Assembly: GCF_030532965.1 (NCBI RefSeq)
Contig: NZ_JAUNKC010000008.1
Location: 44,158 to 108,157, forward strand
Direction of reading: 5' to 3'
Source: Corynebacterium sp.
Lineage (GTDB): Bacteria; Actinomycetota; Actinomycetes; Mycobacteriales; Mycobacteriaceae
DNA length: 64,000 nucleotides
Shown in pieces: positions 18,036-27,535 of the stretch. Both the position numbers and the translations under genes were made by a program. The notes under the pieces are model-generated. The model had not been told where the DNA came from. It did not search any database and saw nothing but the letters and a program-made list of their open reading frames with translations. Positions within the stretch are counted from its first letter, which is position 1. Every line of letters starts with the position of its first letter.

Positions 18036-19451
18036 ATGTCTGAAACCCCATTCCGCCCTGAAGGCGGTCGGCACCACGTGGTTGTTATTGGATCAGGTTT
18101 CGGTGGACTTTTCGCCGTCCACAACCTTAAAGTTGCAGATGTCGATATTACGTTGATCGATCGCACTAACCACCACCTGTTCCAGCCTTTGCTTTACCAG
18201 GTGGCCACCGGCATTCTCGCCTCTGGTGAAATCGCCCCTTCCACCCGCCAGATTCTAAGCCAACAGGACAACGTCGAGGTAATGAAGGCCGAGGTTGTCG
18301 ATATCGACACCAAGGAACGAACAGTTTCTGTTCAATTAGGGCATCTAACGAAGCTAATTTCCTACGATTCCTTGATTGTTGCCGCCGGTGCTGGGCAATC
18401 GTATTTCGGCAATGATCACTTTGCTAAGTATGCACCTGGCATGAAGACTATCGACGATGCTTTGGAATTGCGGGCACGAATCTTGGGTGCCTTTGAACGG
18501 GCTGAGCTTTGTGATGACCCAATCGAACGGGAACGACTCCTTACATTCGTGATCGTCGGCGCAGGACCCACCGGCGTCGAGCTCGCCGGCCAGGTGGCAG
18601 AAATGGCACACCGCACGCTAGCGGGCTCCTTCCGCCGTTGTAACCCGGCTAATGCAAAAATCATCCTGCTTGACGGTGCCCCTCAGGTTTTGCCCCCATT
18701 CGGAAAGCGACTGGGACGCAATGCGCAGCGTTCCTTGGAAAAAATTGGCGTGACAGTAAAACTCAATTCCATCGTGACCGATGTGACTGAGAACTCCGTT
18801 TCCTACAAATCCACCGTCGACAATTCAGAGCACACTATTGAGTCGTTCTGCAAGATCTGGTCGGCAGGTGTGGCTGCTTCCCCACTGGGCAAGTTGATTG
18901 CAGATCAAACTGGCGTAGAACTCGACCGAGCTGGCCGAGTTCACGTGAATTCCGATCTCAGTGTCGGTGACGATAAAAACCTGTTTGTCATCGGTGACAT
19001 GATGAACTACCAAAACCTTCCTGGCGTAGCACAGGTTGCGATTCAAGGTGGCGAATACGTCGCTGAGCAGATCGCTGCCGAAGCTGCTGGCCGTTCCGCC
19101 GACGAACGCGAGCCTTTCGAGTACTACGACAAGGGCTCAATGGCAACGATTTCCCGCTTCAACGCTGTGGTAAAGATGGGAAATGTGGAGATCACCGGAT
19201 TCATCGGTTGGCTTTTGTGGCTTGTCGTTCACGTCATGTTCCTGGTTGGTTTCCGCAACCGGTTCACGGCACTCATTTCGTGGGGAATTAACGCAATTTC
19301 TCGTAAGCGTTGGCATTTGGCTGTTACCCGCCAGCAACTGCATGCACGTACCGCTATCGAAAAATTGTCGGATCGGATCACGCACGACGAAGAAAAGCCG
19401 ATCGAACTTCTCGATACCGAACGGTTTGGAAACAGCAAGCCAAAGAAGTAA
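18036..19451 (+). CDS. ndh: Type II NADH dehydrogenase (NDH-2)
   Basis: This 471-residue single-subunit NADH:menaquinone oxidoreductase of the inner membrane does not pump protons. It has two Rossmann motifs, VVVIGSGFGGLFAVHNL (FAD) near residue 15 and FVIVGAGPTGVELAGQVAEM (NADH) near 175. LFVIGDMMNY and AQVAIQGGEYVAEQI form the FAD/quinone region. The C-terminal helices GWLLWLVVHVMFLVGF attach it to the membrane. The frame extends upstream, but the ATG at 18036 has AGGAG eleven bases ahead. Corynebacteria lack complex I and depend on this enzyme for NADH oxidation. Confidence 0.96.
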   Translation: MSETPFRPEGGRHHVVVIGSGFGGLFAVHNLKVADVDITLIDRTNHHLFQPLLYQVATGILASGEIAPSTRQILSQQDNVEVMKAEVVDIDTKERTVSVQLGHLTKLISYDSLIVAAGAGQSYFGNDHFAKYAPGMKTIDDALELRARILGAFERAELCDDPIERERLLTFVIVGAGPTGVELAGQVAEMAHRTLAGSFRRCNPANAKIILLDGAPQVLPPFGKRLGRNAQRSLEKIGVTVKLNSIVTDVTENSVSYKSTVDNSEHTIESFCKIWSAGVAASPLGKLIADQTGVELDRAGRVHVNSDLSVGDDKNLFVIGDMMNYQNLPGVAQVAIQGGEYVAEQIAAEAAGRSADEREPFEYYDKGSMATISRFNAVVKMGNVEITGFIGWLLWLVVHVMFLVGFRNRFTALISWGINAISRKRWHLAVTRQQLHARTAIEKLSDRITHDEEKPIELLDTERFGNSKPKK

Positions 19452-19470
19452 ATAATTCGTTGGTGAGGCT

Positions 19471-19520
19471 GCCGTGTGTTTTGCCCCTGAGCTCGTTACA
19501 GTTAGGTGCATACACACGGC
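19471..19520 (+). repeat. Inverted repeat between ndh and thiD
   Basis: A 9-bp perfect inverted repeat (19471-19479 with 19512-19520) encloses 32 bases. It could be a terminator of ndh or a leader structure of thiD. It lacks the conserved cores of the TPP riboswitch. Confidence 0.4.
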
Positions 19521-19575
19521 ATTCGCTTTAGCTACACCTTGTTAACGCGCATTACCATCCCTTAAGGAACCTGAT

Positions 19576-20475
19576 ATGCCTGTCGATCCCACAGCAGGTT
19601 TGCCTCTACGACAAAGGCCGGACTCCCCTTCCCGCCCGCGCGTGCTTTCCATCGCTGGCACCGACCCCACCGGTGGCGCTGGTACCCAAGCGGATATGAA
19701 GGCAATCGCGGCGGCAGGCGGCTTCGGTTACAGCGTCATCACCGGCCTCCTTGCACAAAATTCCCAGGGAGTTTACGCGTCGCACATTCCACCACGTGAT
19801 TTTCTCGTAGCTCAGTTAACCGCAGTCAGCAGTGACGTCGAGATTGATGCCATTAAAATCGGGATGTTGGGCAATTCCGAGATCATCGGGACGGTTGTTT
19901 CGTGGTTGGCCGAATTACAGGCACACCGTTCACGCCCGTATTCGCTCCCGGTGGTGATTGATCCGGTGATTTTCACGAGCACAGGTGCGCGGCTTCTAGA
20001 CAAACCTGCGGAAGATACTCTGTCGACGATTCTGGATTGCGCAACTGTCATCACTCCTAACACGCCGGAATTGGCGTGGTTGGTAGGCACGGCTCCGGCT
20101 GATTCGTTTCAGACGGCGATCATTCAAGCAACAGAACTTGCACAACGCTACGACTGCTATGTGATTGTTAAATCTGGCCATTTGAGATGCTCAGAGCCTC
20201 ACAACGCCGCAGTGTCACCGGCGGGCGAGGTCACGGTTGTGCCAGCGGCGCGAATATCGACTAGCAATACTCACGGTACCGGTTGCGCACTTTCTGCGTC
20301 GCTTGCCACCTGTATAGGGGCTGGGATTAGCGTCGCAGAATCGTTGCGGCTGTGCACCGACTGGATTACTGAGGCGATCGCTGCAGCTGACCTGTTAGAT
20401 ATCGGCAAAGGTGCAGGCCCTATTGATCATTTTGCCCATATCGATCGGCTTATCACCGAAACGACTACTTCCTGA
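19576..20475 (+). CDS. thiD: Hydroxymethylpyrimidine/phosphomethylpyrimidine kinase (ThiD)
   Basis: This 299-residue ribokinase-fold enzyme phosphorylates HMP and HMP-P in thiamine synthesis. Motifs: VLSIAGTDPTGGAGTQADMKAI near residue 24, IKIGMLGN, VVIDPVIFTSTGARLL, ITPNTPELAWL and the C-terminal anion-hole block NTHGTGCALSASLA. Standing alone, it may serve pyrimidine salvage rather than a full thi operon. Its 3' end overlaps the convergent methyltransferase gene by 11 bases. No TPP riboswitch was recognised upstream. Confidence 0.94.
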   Translation: MPVDPTAGLPLRQRPDSPSRPRVLSIAGTDPTGGAGTQADMKAIAAAGGFGYSVITGLLAQNSQGVYASHIPPRDFLVAQLTAVSSDVEIDAIKIGMLGNSEIIGTVVSWLAELQAHRSRPYSLPVVIDPVIFTSTGARLLDKPAEDTLSTILDCATVITPNTPELAWLVGTAPADSFQTAIIQATELAQRYDCYVIVKSGHLRCSEPHNAAVSPAGEVTVVPAARISTSNTHGTGCALSASLATCIGAGISVAESLRLCTDWITEAIAAADLLDIGKGAGPIDHFAHIDRLITETTTS

Positions 20476-21046
20476 AGAACGCGACCAGGAAATCTGATTC
20501 CTTCGCAAACGGGGCGAGTTCCCACGACGAAAACTTTTGTTCAATTGTAAAACCGACTTCGGTAGCAAGGGCTAGGAAGTCGTCAAAATCCCAGCCGCGG
20601 CCAGCGCCAAATCCAATTACTGCCAGACCACCGGGTTTAAGTGCCGCAAAAATGTGGCTAAGGGCGCCTTTTCTTCCCTCAACGGGAAGGAAACCCATGA
20701 CGTTTCCAGCGCTGAACACGATATCTGCATCGGAAATTGGGAGTGGGTCCACGCACAGGTCGCCCACGTGAAATTCCAGGTCGGGATGTTGTTCCCGCGC
20801 AATATCAATCAAAATTGGATCGAGGTCGGAGCCGATTACCTTGTGTCCTTGTTTCCCGAGGTATCCGGTCAACCGTCCTTGACCGCATCCTGCGTCGATG
20901 ATGACTGATCCGCGTGCAGCGATTGCATCGATGAGGCGGGCTTCCCCGTATATGTCTTCCCCATTTTCTTCGAAGTGTCGCCACCGGTTTGCGTAATTGA
21001 TAGAGTGTGCAGGATTGGCTGCGATGAGTTCGTTCCACGTAGGCAT
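20465..21046 (-). CDS. Class I SAM-dependent methyltransferase
   Basis: This 193-residue methyltransferase of unknown substrate begins MPTWNELIAANPAHSINYANRW. It has SAM motif I VIIDAGCGQGRLTGYL near residue 47, the acidic VIGSDLDP loop and a post-II block DIVFSAGNVMGF. The frame extends further upstream, but MPTWNEL is the likely start (21046), facing corA across about 50 bases. Similar proteins are found in many Actinobacteria. There is no rRNA- or quinone-specific signature that would name the substrate. Confidence 0.87.
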   Translation of the reverse strand: MPTWNELIAANPAHSINYANRWRHFEENGEDIYGEARLIDAIAARGSVIIDAGCGQGRLTGYLGKQGHKVIGSDLDPILIDIAREQHPDLEFHVGDLCVDPLPISDADIVFSAGNVMGFLPVEGRKGALSHIFAALKPGGLAVIGFGAGRGWDFDDFLALATEVGFTIEQKFSSWELAPFAKESDFLVAFFRK

Positions 21047-21095
21047 GTCTTTTAGTTTAAACCACATACTACGATCGAGAAATTGTGTATTTACT

Positions 21096-22217
21096 ATGAC
21101 ATTTAACAAAACAGACCACGCAAATCACTCCGAAAAATCAGCTTTCCCAGCGACACACCAAACAGGCGGCGTCGTCGATCACTGCCGGTTATATATCGAT
21201 GGTGTCCGCATACCAGGTGAGATTAAAGTCGACTCGGCGCTAGGATTATTGCACAGCAGATTGCGTGAACTGCAAGAAAGCCACGAGACGGATTCGTCTC
21301 GAGGTTTCGTGTGGTTAAGTCTGAATGAACCTAGCGCGCAACAGATGCAGGATGCGGCGCAGGCATTTGGTGTTCACCCGTTGATTATTGAGGATGCCGT
21401 CGTTGCGCGACAGCGGCCCAAAGTTGAACAATACGACGACCAACTGTTTCTGGTGGCACGAAGCGTGCGTTATTTGGATTTTGATAGGCGCCAGAATTCC
21501 GTTCAGCAATCTCGTCAGGTGATCGAAACTGGCGAGGTGCAGATGGTTGTCGGGAAGAACTTTGTCATAACCATCCGGCACGGCACTACTCTGCCCGATA
21601 TTTCAGATCGCTTAGCGTTACGCGCGGGACAATCGACGTTGGTGAATCAAGGTGGACCGATGTCCGTAGCGTGGGCGATAGCAGACTGTATTGTCGACGA
21701 TTACATCAAAATTGCGGCAGAATTATCCGACGATGTTGACGCACTGGAAGAAGAGGTGTTCACACCAAATTCTCGATTTAATGTAGAGCAGATTTATTTG
21801 CTCAAGCGGGAAATCCTGGAAATGCGACATGCGATTGATCCTTTAGACCCAGCGTTGCGTTTGATCCTGTCCAACGATTCACAGTTATTAAACAAACACA
21901 TCCGCCGCTATTTTCGCGATGTTCTCGATCATGAAATCATCGCCAAGGATACGATCCGGGGGTTCGACGAGCGACTCACCGACTTGATCAGCGCAGCCGT
22001 TGCGAAAGTAACACTGCAGCAAAACGAGGATATGCGCGCGATTTCCGCGTTTGTGGGTATGGCCGCTGTACCAACATTAATCGCGGGGATTTACGGAATG
22101 AACTTCCAACACATGCCGGAGCTACAGACCCAATACGGGTATTTCGTTGTGTTGGGAATAATGATTCTTATTGTTGCTGGTATGTGGTGGTTTTTCAAAA
22201 AGTGGAATTGGTTGTAA
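21096..22217 (+). CDS. corA: CorA family Mg2+/Co2+ transporter
   Basis: This 373-residue protein is a divalent-cation channel of the CorA family, with a large cytoplasmic N-terminal domain and two C-terminal membrane helices. The signature YGMNF (IAGIYGMNFQHMP) follows the first helix (FVGMAAVPTLIAGI). The second helix is YFVVLGIMILIVAGMWWFFK with a basic end. The frame is open upstream to 20997, but that part would overlap the divergent methyltransferase start. The ATG at 21096 is preferred, though no strong ribosome site precedes it. Confidence 0.92.
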   Translation: MTFNKTDHANHSEKSAFPATHQTGGVVDHCRLYIDGVRIPGEIKVDSALGLLHSRLRELQESHETDSSRGFVWLSLNEPSAQQMQDAAQAFGVHPLIIEDAVVARQRPKVEQYDDQLFLVARSVRYLDFDRRQNSVQQSRQVIETGEVQMVVGKNFVITIRHGTTLPDISDRLALRAGQSTLVNQGGPMSVAWAIADCIVDDYIKIAAELSDDVDALEEEVFTPNSRFNVEQIYLLKREILEMRHAIDPLDPALRLILSNDSQLLNKHIRRYFRDVLDHEIIAKDTIRGFDERLTDLISAAVAKVTLQQNEDMRAISAFVGMAAVPTLIAGIYGMNFQHMPELQTQYGYFVVLGIMILIVAGMWWFFKKWNWL

Positions 22218-22225
22218 AAATGTAA

Positions 22226-22278
22226 AGCTTTTCGACGCCCCACCGTTGAAACGTGCACCGCGGGGACGTCGAAAAGCT
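22226..22278. terminator. Terminator hairpin built from an inverted pair of the CGTCGAAAAG repeat
   Basis: Two copies of the repeat in opposite orientation (22228-22237 minus, 22267-22276 plus) form a 12-bp perfect stem (22226-22237 with 22267-22278). After a single-base bulge it continues into a 4-bp C/G stem. It lies between convergent corA and the thioesterase gene. Confidence 0.85.
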
Positions 22279-22299
22279 AACGTTTACTCTTGTCGATTG

Positions 22300-22785
22300 T
22301 TACCGTTCTTGTGGCGGTTCGATAACCATTGTTCGCAAGGCAGATTTAGCACAAAGGTGATCCCGGTGGAACATCTCAATCTCAATCAACTGGGTGCGTC
22401 GCCCATCATGAACGATCCGCGCCTCGGCGGAAATCACGCCAGCGGCAACCGAAGCAATGAAATTTGTATCGTTATTTACGCCAACCACCAGTTTGCCCTT
22501 TGCAGCAACGATACCCATCACCGAGCCGACTGATTCTGCGATTGCACAGAATACACCTCCATTAACGATCCCAGAGACTTGGAGGTGATCTTGAGTCACG
22601 TGCATTTCTGCAGCTACGAGGTCTTTAGTTACCTCAGTAAACCGCATGCCTAGCCGAGAGCTGAAACCGCCGTTGAGTTCGTTTAATTGCGCCAATTCCC
22701 GCATGTGCAACCCGTTCTCGCCCATCCCCGCAAGGAGCTCGAATAATGGTTTTGTTGTATCGGGAATTTCAGTATGAGAAGCCAT
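22300..22785 (-). CDS. PaaI-type hotdog thioesterase
   Basis: This 161-residue hotdog-fold protein of the PaaI/YdiI group probably hydrolyses an acyl-CoA. The family block HLQVSGIVNGGVFCAIAESVGS (residues about 75-95) replaces the usual HxNxxGxxHGG with VSGIVNGG. The VVGVNNDTNFIASVAAGVI strand pair and the GRRTQLIEIEM end match the fold. The frame extends upstream, but the ATG at 22785 gives a typical length. It is divergent from gnd across about 140 bases, an arrangement known from C. glutamicum. Confidence 0.87.
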   Translation of the reverse strand: MASHTEIPDTTKPLFELLAGMGENGLHMRELAQLNELNGGFSSRLGMRFTEVTKDLVAAEMHVTQDHLQVSGIVNGGVFCAIAESVGSVMGIVAAKGKLVVGVNNDTNFIASVAAGVISAEARIVHDGRRTQLIEIEMFHRDHLCAKSALRTMVIEPPQER

Positions 22786-22927
22786 AAGCCCCACACTACT
22801 GCCCTTATACAAACAAACCAACAGACAAGTACCGCATAGTTAAACAAACACCACATTTGCCCCTTTTTAGCTGGGATTTCACGGCGGGAATACCACCCAC
22901 CCGGCGGGGTGGGTAGACTATGAAACC

Positions 22928-24382
22928 ATGACTGAACAAGGCAACCTGGCACAGATCGGCGTCGTTGGTCTTGCTGTAATGGGATCAAATCTGGCGCGGA
23001 ACTTCGCTCGTAACGGACACACAGTTGCGGTGTATAACCGTAGTTTCGAAAAAACTGAAGACCTCATCGCAGACCATGGCGATGAGGGTAACTTCATTCC
23101 GGCAAAAACGGTCGAAGAATTCGTTGCCAGTCTCGAGAAACCTCGCCGTGCGATCATCATGGTTCAAGCTGGCGCAGCTACGGACGCGGTCATTTCCCAG
23201 CTTGCCGACGCCATGGATGAGGGCGATATCATCATTGATGGCGGAAATGCCCTGTACACCGATACCATTCGCCGCGAAAAGGAGATTTCTGCTCGCGGAC
23301 TGAATTTCGTTGGAGCGGGCATCTCAGGCGGCGAAGAAGGGGCTCTTAACGGCCCATCAATCATGCCGGGCGGCCCAGCCGAATCTTGGGAAGCACTGGG
23401 CCCGCTATTGGAATCCATCGCAGCGGTTGTTGATGGAGTCCCGTGCGTTACGCACATTGGTCCCGACGGAGCTGGGCATTTTGTCAAGATGGTGCACAAC
23501 GGCATTGAATATGCCGACATGCAGGTAATTGGCGAGGCATATCAGCTACTTCGATATGGCGCTAACATGACTCCCGCGGAAATATCGGATGTATTCCGTG
23601 CATGGAACGCCGGCGATCTTGATTCGTATCTCATCGAAATCACTGCCGAAGTTCTCGCGCAAGTTGACGCAGAAACTGGCACCCCACTCATTGATCTGAT
23701 CGTAGACTCCGCTGGGCAAAAAGGTACCGGACGTTGGACCGTGAAATCGGCCCTTGACCTGGGAATCCCCGTTACCGGCATCGCTGAAGCCGTGTTCGCC
23801 CGTGCCCTTTCTGGATCTACCGCACAGCGAGCTGCAACAATCGGCAATCTGCCATCTGGGAACCTTCAAACTCTCGAGGAACTCGGAATTTCGCGCGAAA
23901 CTTTCATAGAAGACGTACGACGTGCTCTATATGCGTCAAAGCTTGTGGCGTACGCTCAAGGTTTTGATGAAATCAAGGCTGGTTCTGAGGAACACAATTG
24001 GAATATCGACCCGCGAGATCTCGCAACAATTTGGCGCGGCGGTTGCATCATTCGCGCCAAATTCCTCAACCGGATCCGGGAGGCATATGATGCCGACCCA
24101 GAACTTCCAACGCTCTTACTCGATCCGTACTTCAAGTCCGAGTTGACCGACCTTATCGATTCCTGGCGCCAAATCGTGATTATCGCAACCCGTATTGGCC
24201 AACCGATCCCAGTGTTCGCCTCTTCCCTGTCCTATTACGACAGCCTACGAGTCCCTCGTCTTCCTGCAGCCTTAATCCAGGCCCAGCGCGATTATTTTGG
24301 TGCACACACCTATCAGCGCGTTGATAAAGAGGGGACTTTCCATACTCTCTGGTCCGGTGACCGCACCGAAATCGAGGCGTAA
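22928..24382 (+). CDS. gnd: 6-phosphogluconate dehydrogenase, decarboxylating
   Basis: This 484-residue enzyme of the oxidative pentose phosphate pathway converts 6-phosphogluconate and NADP+ to ribulose 5-phosphate, CO2 and NADPH. IGVVGLAVMGSNLARNFA is the nucleotide-binding loop. GISGGEEGALNGPSIMPGG and KMVHNGIEYADMQ carry the substrate-binding and catalytic Lys/Asn residues. The C-terminal tail QRDYFGAHTYQRVD closes the partner's active site. The length is that of the long, dimeric type. It ends 48 bases before a strong terminator. Confidence 0.97.
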   Translation: MTEQGNLAQIGVVGLAVMGSNLARNFARNGHTVAVYNRSFEKTEDLIADHGDEGNFIPAKTVEEFVASLEKPRRAIIMVQAGAATDAVISQLADAMDEGDIIIDGGNALYTDTIRREKEISARGLNFVGAGISGGEEGALNGPSIMPGGPAESWEALGPLLESIAAVVDGVPCVTHIGPDGAGHFVKMVHNGIEYADMQVIGEAYQLLRYGANMTPAEISDVFRAWNAGDLDSYLIEITAEVLAQVDAETGTPLIDLIVDSAGQKGTGRWTVKSALDLGIPVTGIAEAVFARALSGSTAQRAATIGNLPSGNLQTLEELGISRETFIEDVRRALYASKLVAYAQGFDEIKAGSEEHNWNIDPRDLATIWRGGCIIRAKFLNRIREAYDADPELPTLLLDPYFKSELTDLIDSWRQIVIIATRIGQPIPVFASSLSYYDSLRVPRLPAALIQAQRDYFGAHTYQRVDKEGTFHTLWSGDRTEIEA

Positions 24383-24429
24383 AAGACATTTGCTGCTGCT
24401 TTCGCCTTGCATGGGTGAAGAGCCACATA

Positions 24430-24483
24430 AAAGACAGGCTGTGGGAATCACTATCACAAGTAGTCTTCCCACAGCCTGTCTTT
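24430..24483 (+). terminator. Intrinsic terminator of gnd
   Basis: A perfect 17-bp inverted repeat (24430-24446 with 24467-24483), 20-base loop, with the right arm ending in TTT followed by G+T-rich sequence. It lies 48 bases after the gnd stop. Confidence 0.9.
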
Positions 24484-24675
24484 GTGTAACTGCATTTAGT
24501 CGCATTCATAAGGAAAACTTTATTCGGTTTAAGCTAACGGTAGCCCGACAACGGTAAGTCAAAAACCGTCCAATTCACCGGCAAATAGTGTCACTGCTTC
24601 AGCAATGCCCGACAGCACCGCCTGAGGATACCAACCTTGAAGCACATGGAACTATGGCGCGGCTGAATTGGCTGT

Positions 24676-24681
24676 GTAGCA
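24676..24681 (+). promoter_or_regulatory. Candidate -10 box for a leaderless helicase mRNA
   Basis: TGTGTAGCAT looks like an extended -10 element. Its TAGCAT ends nine bases before the ATG at 24690 of the helicase gene. No ribosome site lies between, suggesting transcription starts at or next to the initiation codon. Confidence 0.45.
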
Positions 24682-24689
24682 TAGACGTG

Positions 24690-26042
24690 ATGACTACATT
24701 CGCCGAACTCGGCTTGCCCCATTCCATTATCTACAGCCTCAACAGCCAAGGAATCCACGAAGCCTTTCCCATCCAGGCCGCTGCAATCCCCGATGCCCTT
24801 TCCGGAAAAGACATCCTGGGCCGTGGACCCACTGGTTCCGGAAAAACCCTGGGTTTCGGGCTGCCAATAATTGCACGATTAGCACAGCACGGGCACTCCA
24901 CCCCAGGCCAGCCCCGCGCCCTGGTGCTCGTACCAACGCGGGAGTTAGCAAGTCAGGTTCAACAGCGGCTATCCCCCATCGCACACGCAGAAGGCCTTCG
25001 GATTATCGAGGTCGTTGGTGGAGTGGCAATTTCCAAGCACATTCGCCAATTCGCGGCACCAATAGACATTCTCGTTGCTACGCCAGGTCGAGCACTCGAC
25101 CTAATTCACAACAACCATCTTGACCTCAGCAGTATTTCCATAACTGCCATCGATGAAGCCGACCAAATGGCCGACATGGGGTTCCTTCCGCAGGTGCAAA
25201 AAATTCTTCGCCAAACCCCACCCGCCAGCCAGCGATTACTGTTCTCCGCAACACTCGACGGCGACGTATCCTCGCTTATCGACGAATTCCTAACTGATCC
25301 TGTGACTCATTCGACCAGTACGGCAGAAGCAACAGTCGACACAATGAAGCACTATCAGTTCACCATCGCAAACAAAGACGAACGCACCCAAGTGGTGCTT
25401 CACATCGGCGCCCGAAACGGACAAACTATCATGTTCACGCGCACAAAGTACGCGGTGGATAAGTGGGTCCGGAAGCTTCGCCGGGCTGGGATCAATGCAG
25501 CTGGTTTACATGGAAACAAAGGCCAAACCAGCAGGACGGCAGCAATTGAAGCCTTCACCAGCGGACAAGTCCGGGTCCTGGTAGCAACTGACATCGCAGC
25601 ACGGGGAATCGATATCTCAACGGTGGATCTCGTCGTACACATTGATCCTCCCGTCGAACCAAAATCCTACGTTCACCGCGCCGGGCGCACCGCCCGCGCA
25701 GGCAACACGGGAAGCGTCGTCACGCTAGTATTGCCGGAACAACTCGACGCCGTTACATCAGTATTAACCAAAGCGGGCGTCAAACAAAACATGATTCACG
25801 TCCACGCCAATTCAGCAGAATTAAAACGAATCACTGGTGCTCGCACCCCGTCAGGTAAAACCCTGGGTGATTTTCAGCCCGCAGCGCACACCACCACTTC
25901 GGAAGGACCATCCAAACCGCAGCACCAATCCGCGCAGACCACCACAAGACCGCCACGAAAGAAACAACAGAAGAAGAAAAAGACATGGGGCGGTGCCGTC
26001 GCCGTTTCAAAGCACGGTGCCCGGAAAAAGCGTAGTCGATGA
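24690..26042 (+). CDS. DEAD-box RNA helicase
   Basis: This 450-residue ATP-dependent RNA helicase has all motifs: Q motif FPIQAAAIPDAL, Walker A GPTGSGKT, PTRELASQV, IDEADQMADMGF (DEAD), SAT, then TDIAARGID and HRAGRTARAG. The C-terminus is a 70-residue basic, Gln/Lys-rich tail (KKQQKKKKTW) that probably binds RNA. The frame is open upstream to 24588, but MTTFAELGLP at 24690 matches the family N-terminus. Roles in ribosome assembly or mRNA decay are typical; the specific role is unknown. Confidence 0.93.
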   Translation: MTTFAELGLPHSIIYSLNSQGIHEAFPIQAAAIPDALSGKDILGRGPTGSGKTLGFGLPIIARLAQHGHSTPGQPRALVLVPTRELASQVQQRLSPIAHAEGLRIIEVVGGVAISKHIRQFAAPIDILVATPGRALDLIHNNHLDLSSISITAIDEADQMADMGFLPQVQKILRQTPPASQRLLFSATLDGDVSSLIDEFLTDPVTHSTSTAEATVDTMKHYQFTIANKDERTQVVLHIGARNGQTIMFTRTKYAVDKWVRKLRRAGINAAGLHGNKGQTSRTAAIEAFTSGQVRVLVATDIAARGIDISTVDLVVHIDPPVEPKSYVHRAGRTARAGNTGSVVTLVLPEQLDAVTSVLTKAGVKQNMIHVHANSAELKRITGARTPSGKTLGDFQPAAHTTTSEGPSKPQHQSAQTTTRPPRKKQQKKKKTWGGAVAVSKHGARKKRSR

Positions 26043-26128
26043 ACCTCTTGTGGAAGTCATCAGCTAGAATCTTTAGAAACGAAGGAAAGGCTTAAAATAC
26101 CAGCTCAATCGGCTGTCGGTTAAACCTA

Positions 26129-27535
26129 ATGGACATAGTTATTTCAGTTGCTTCACTTTTTGGCTTCATATTGCTCACCGCAAGCACTGGCTTATTTGTT
26201 GCCGTCGAGTTCGCATTAACCGGATTAGAACGCGCCACTATCGACCAGGATGTGGCCGAACGCGACGATAAATCAGCCCACGCAGTGAAACGCGATTACC
26301 AGAATCTTTCATTCGTTTTATCTGGCGCTCAACTGGGCATCACCATCACAACACTTGCAACCGGGTTCCTAGCAGAACCCATTTTGGCAAAGTTCTTAGT
26401 CCCCGTTCTCACATACGTAGGTCTTTCAACAACGTGGACAACGACCATCGCATTAATCCTCGCACTTATCATCGCGACATTTTTGTCCATGGTATTCGGC
26501 GAACTCGTTCCCAAAAACATCGCCATCACCGACCCCTTGAAGACCGCCCGGTTTGTAGTAGGCCCAGTACACGCTTTCAATTCCGTGTTCAAAGGGTTCA
26601 TTAATCTCCTTAATCGCTCCGCGAACGCGCTAGTACGCAAATTAGGAATCGAACCAGCCGACGAACTCGCCACTGCCCGCAGCACCCAAGAACTGACCGC
26701 CCTTGTGCGTAATTCCGCCGAATCTGGTGACATTGACGCCACCACCGCCCGATTCTTGGACCGCTCACTTCGATTCGGCGAAACCACCGCTGAAGAACTT
26801 ATGACCCCTCGGTCAACAATCGAAACCCTCTCCCACGACGACACCGTCCTAGACCTCATTGCATTAGCAATCGAAACCGGACACTCGCGCTTTCCGGTTG
26901 TCCGAGGAGACCTTGACGAAACCATCGGCGTGGTTCACTACAAAGACGCATTCGAATTACCGCCAGAAAAACGTAGTACCACCCTACTCTCGGAAATAGC
27001 CCGCAGCGTTCCAGTCGTTCCCGAATCCTTAGACGGCGACGCCGTACTCAACGCGGTACGTTCTGCCGGATCCCAAGTCATTCTTGTTGCTGATGAATAC
27101 GGTGGAACCGCAGGAATCATCACGATTGAAGATGTAATTGAAGAAATTTTGGGCGAGGTCTACGACGAACACGACAACGTGGAAGCAGACAAAGACTTCG
27201 AATCCTTCGGCACATCCTGGGCAGTATCTGGTCTTGTGCGAATGGACGAACTAGCAGAAAAAGTCGGATATATCGCTCCTGATGGTCCATATGAAACGTT
27301 GGGTGGCCTCGTCATGACCCAATTAGGCAGGATCCCGGCGATGGACGACGAGGTAGTTCTACCTGAATCCGACCACCCAACCCTGGCTGAATTTACCTCA
27401 GGCTTCAGCGGTCGGTGGTTGGCCAAAGTATCCGCCATGGAAGACCGTCGGGTAGACAAAGTAATCATTACGCCAATATCCGAAGAAGAATACAAAGAAT
27501 TCATCGCTAAATCCTCGAAAGCGGAGGGCAACTGA
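26129..27535 (+). CDS. CNNM/CorC-type membrane protein with CBS pair (first of two)
   Basis: This 468-residue HlyC/CorC-family protein has a DUF21 membrane domain of about four helices (residues 1-190, with GAQLGITITTLATGFLAEP and VFGELVPKNIAI). A CBS pair (about 205-330, with ELMTPRSTIETL and QVILVADEYGGTAGIITIED) and a C-terminal CorC_HlyC domain (about 345-440) follow. Such proteins are linked to Mg2+ or Co2+ transport or efflux. It overlaps the start of the second family member by one base (TGATG), so the two form a translationally coupled pair. Confidence 0.92.
   Translation: MDIVISVASLFGFILLTASTGLFVAVEFALTGLERATIDQDVAERDDKSAHAVKRDYQNLSFVLSGAQLGITITTLATGFLAEPILAKFLVPVLTYVGLSTTWTTTIALILALIIATFLSMVFGELVPKNIAITDPLKTARFVVGPVHAFNSVFKGFINLLNRSANALVRKLGIEPADELATARSTQELTALVRNSAESGDIDATTARFLDRSLRFGETTAEELMTPRSTIETLSHDDTVLDLIALAIETGHSRFPVVRGDLDETIGVVHYKDAFELPPEKRSTTLLSEIARSVPVVPESLDGDAVLNAVRSAGSQVILVADEYGGTAGIITIEDVIEEILGEVYDEHDNVEADKDFESFGTSWAVSGLVRMDELAEKVGYIAPDGPYETLGGLVMTQLGRIPAMDDEVVLPESDHPTLAEFTSGFSGRWLAKVSAMEDRRVDKVIITPISEEEYKEFIAKSSKAEGN

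Noticed and set aside
19452-19575. Possible TPP riboswitch ahead of thiD
   Set aside because: The CTGAG segment present is not followed by the second conserved TPP core. The region is explained by an inverted repeat between the genes.
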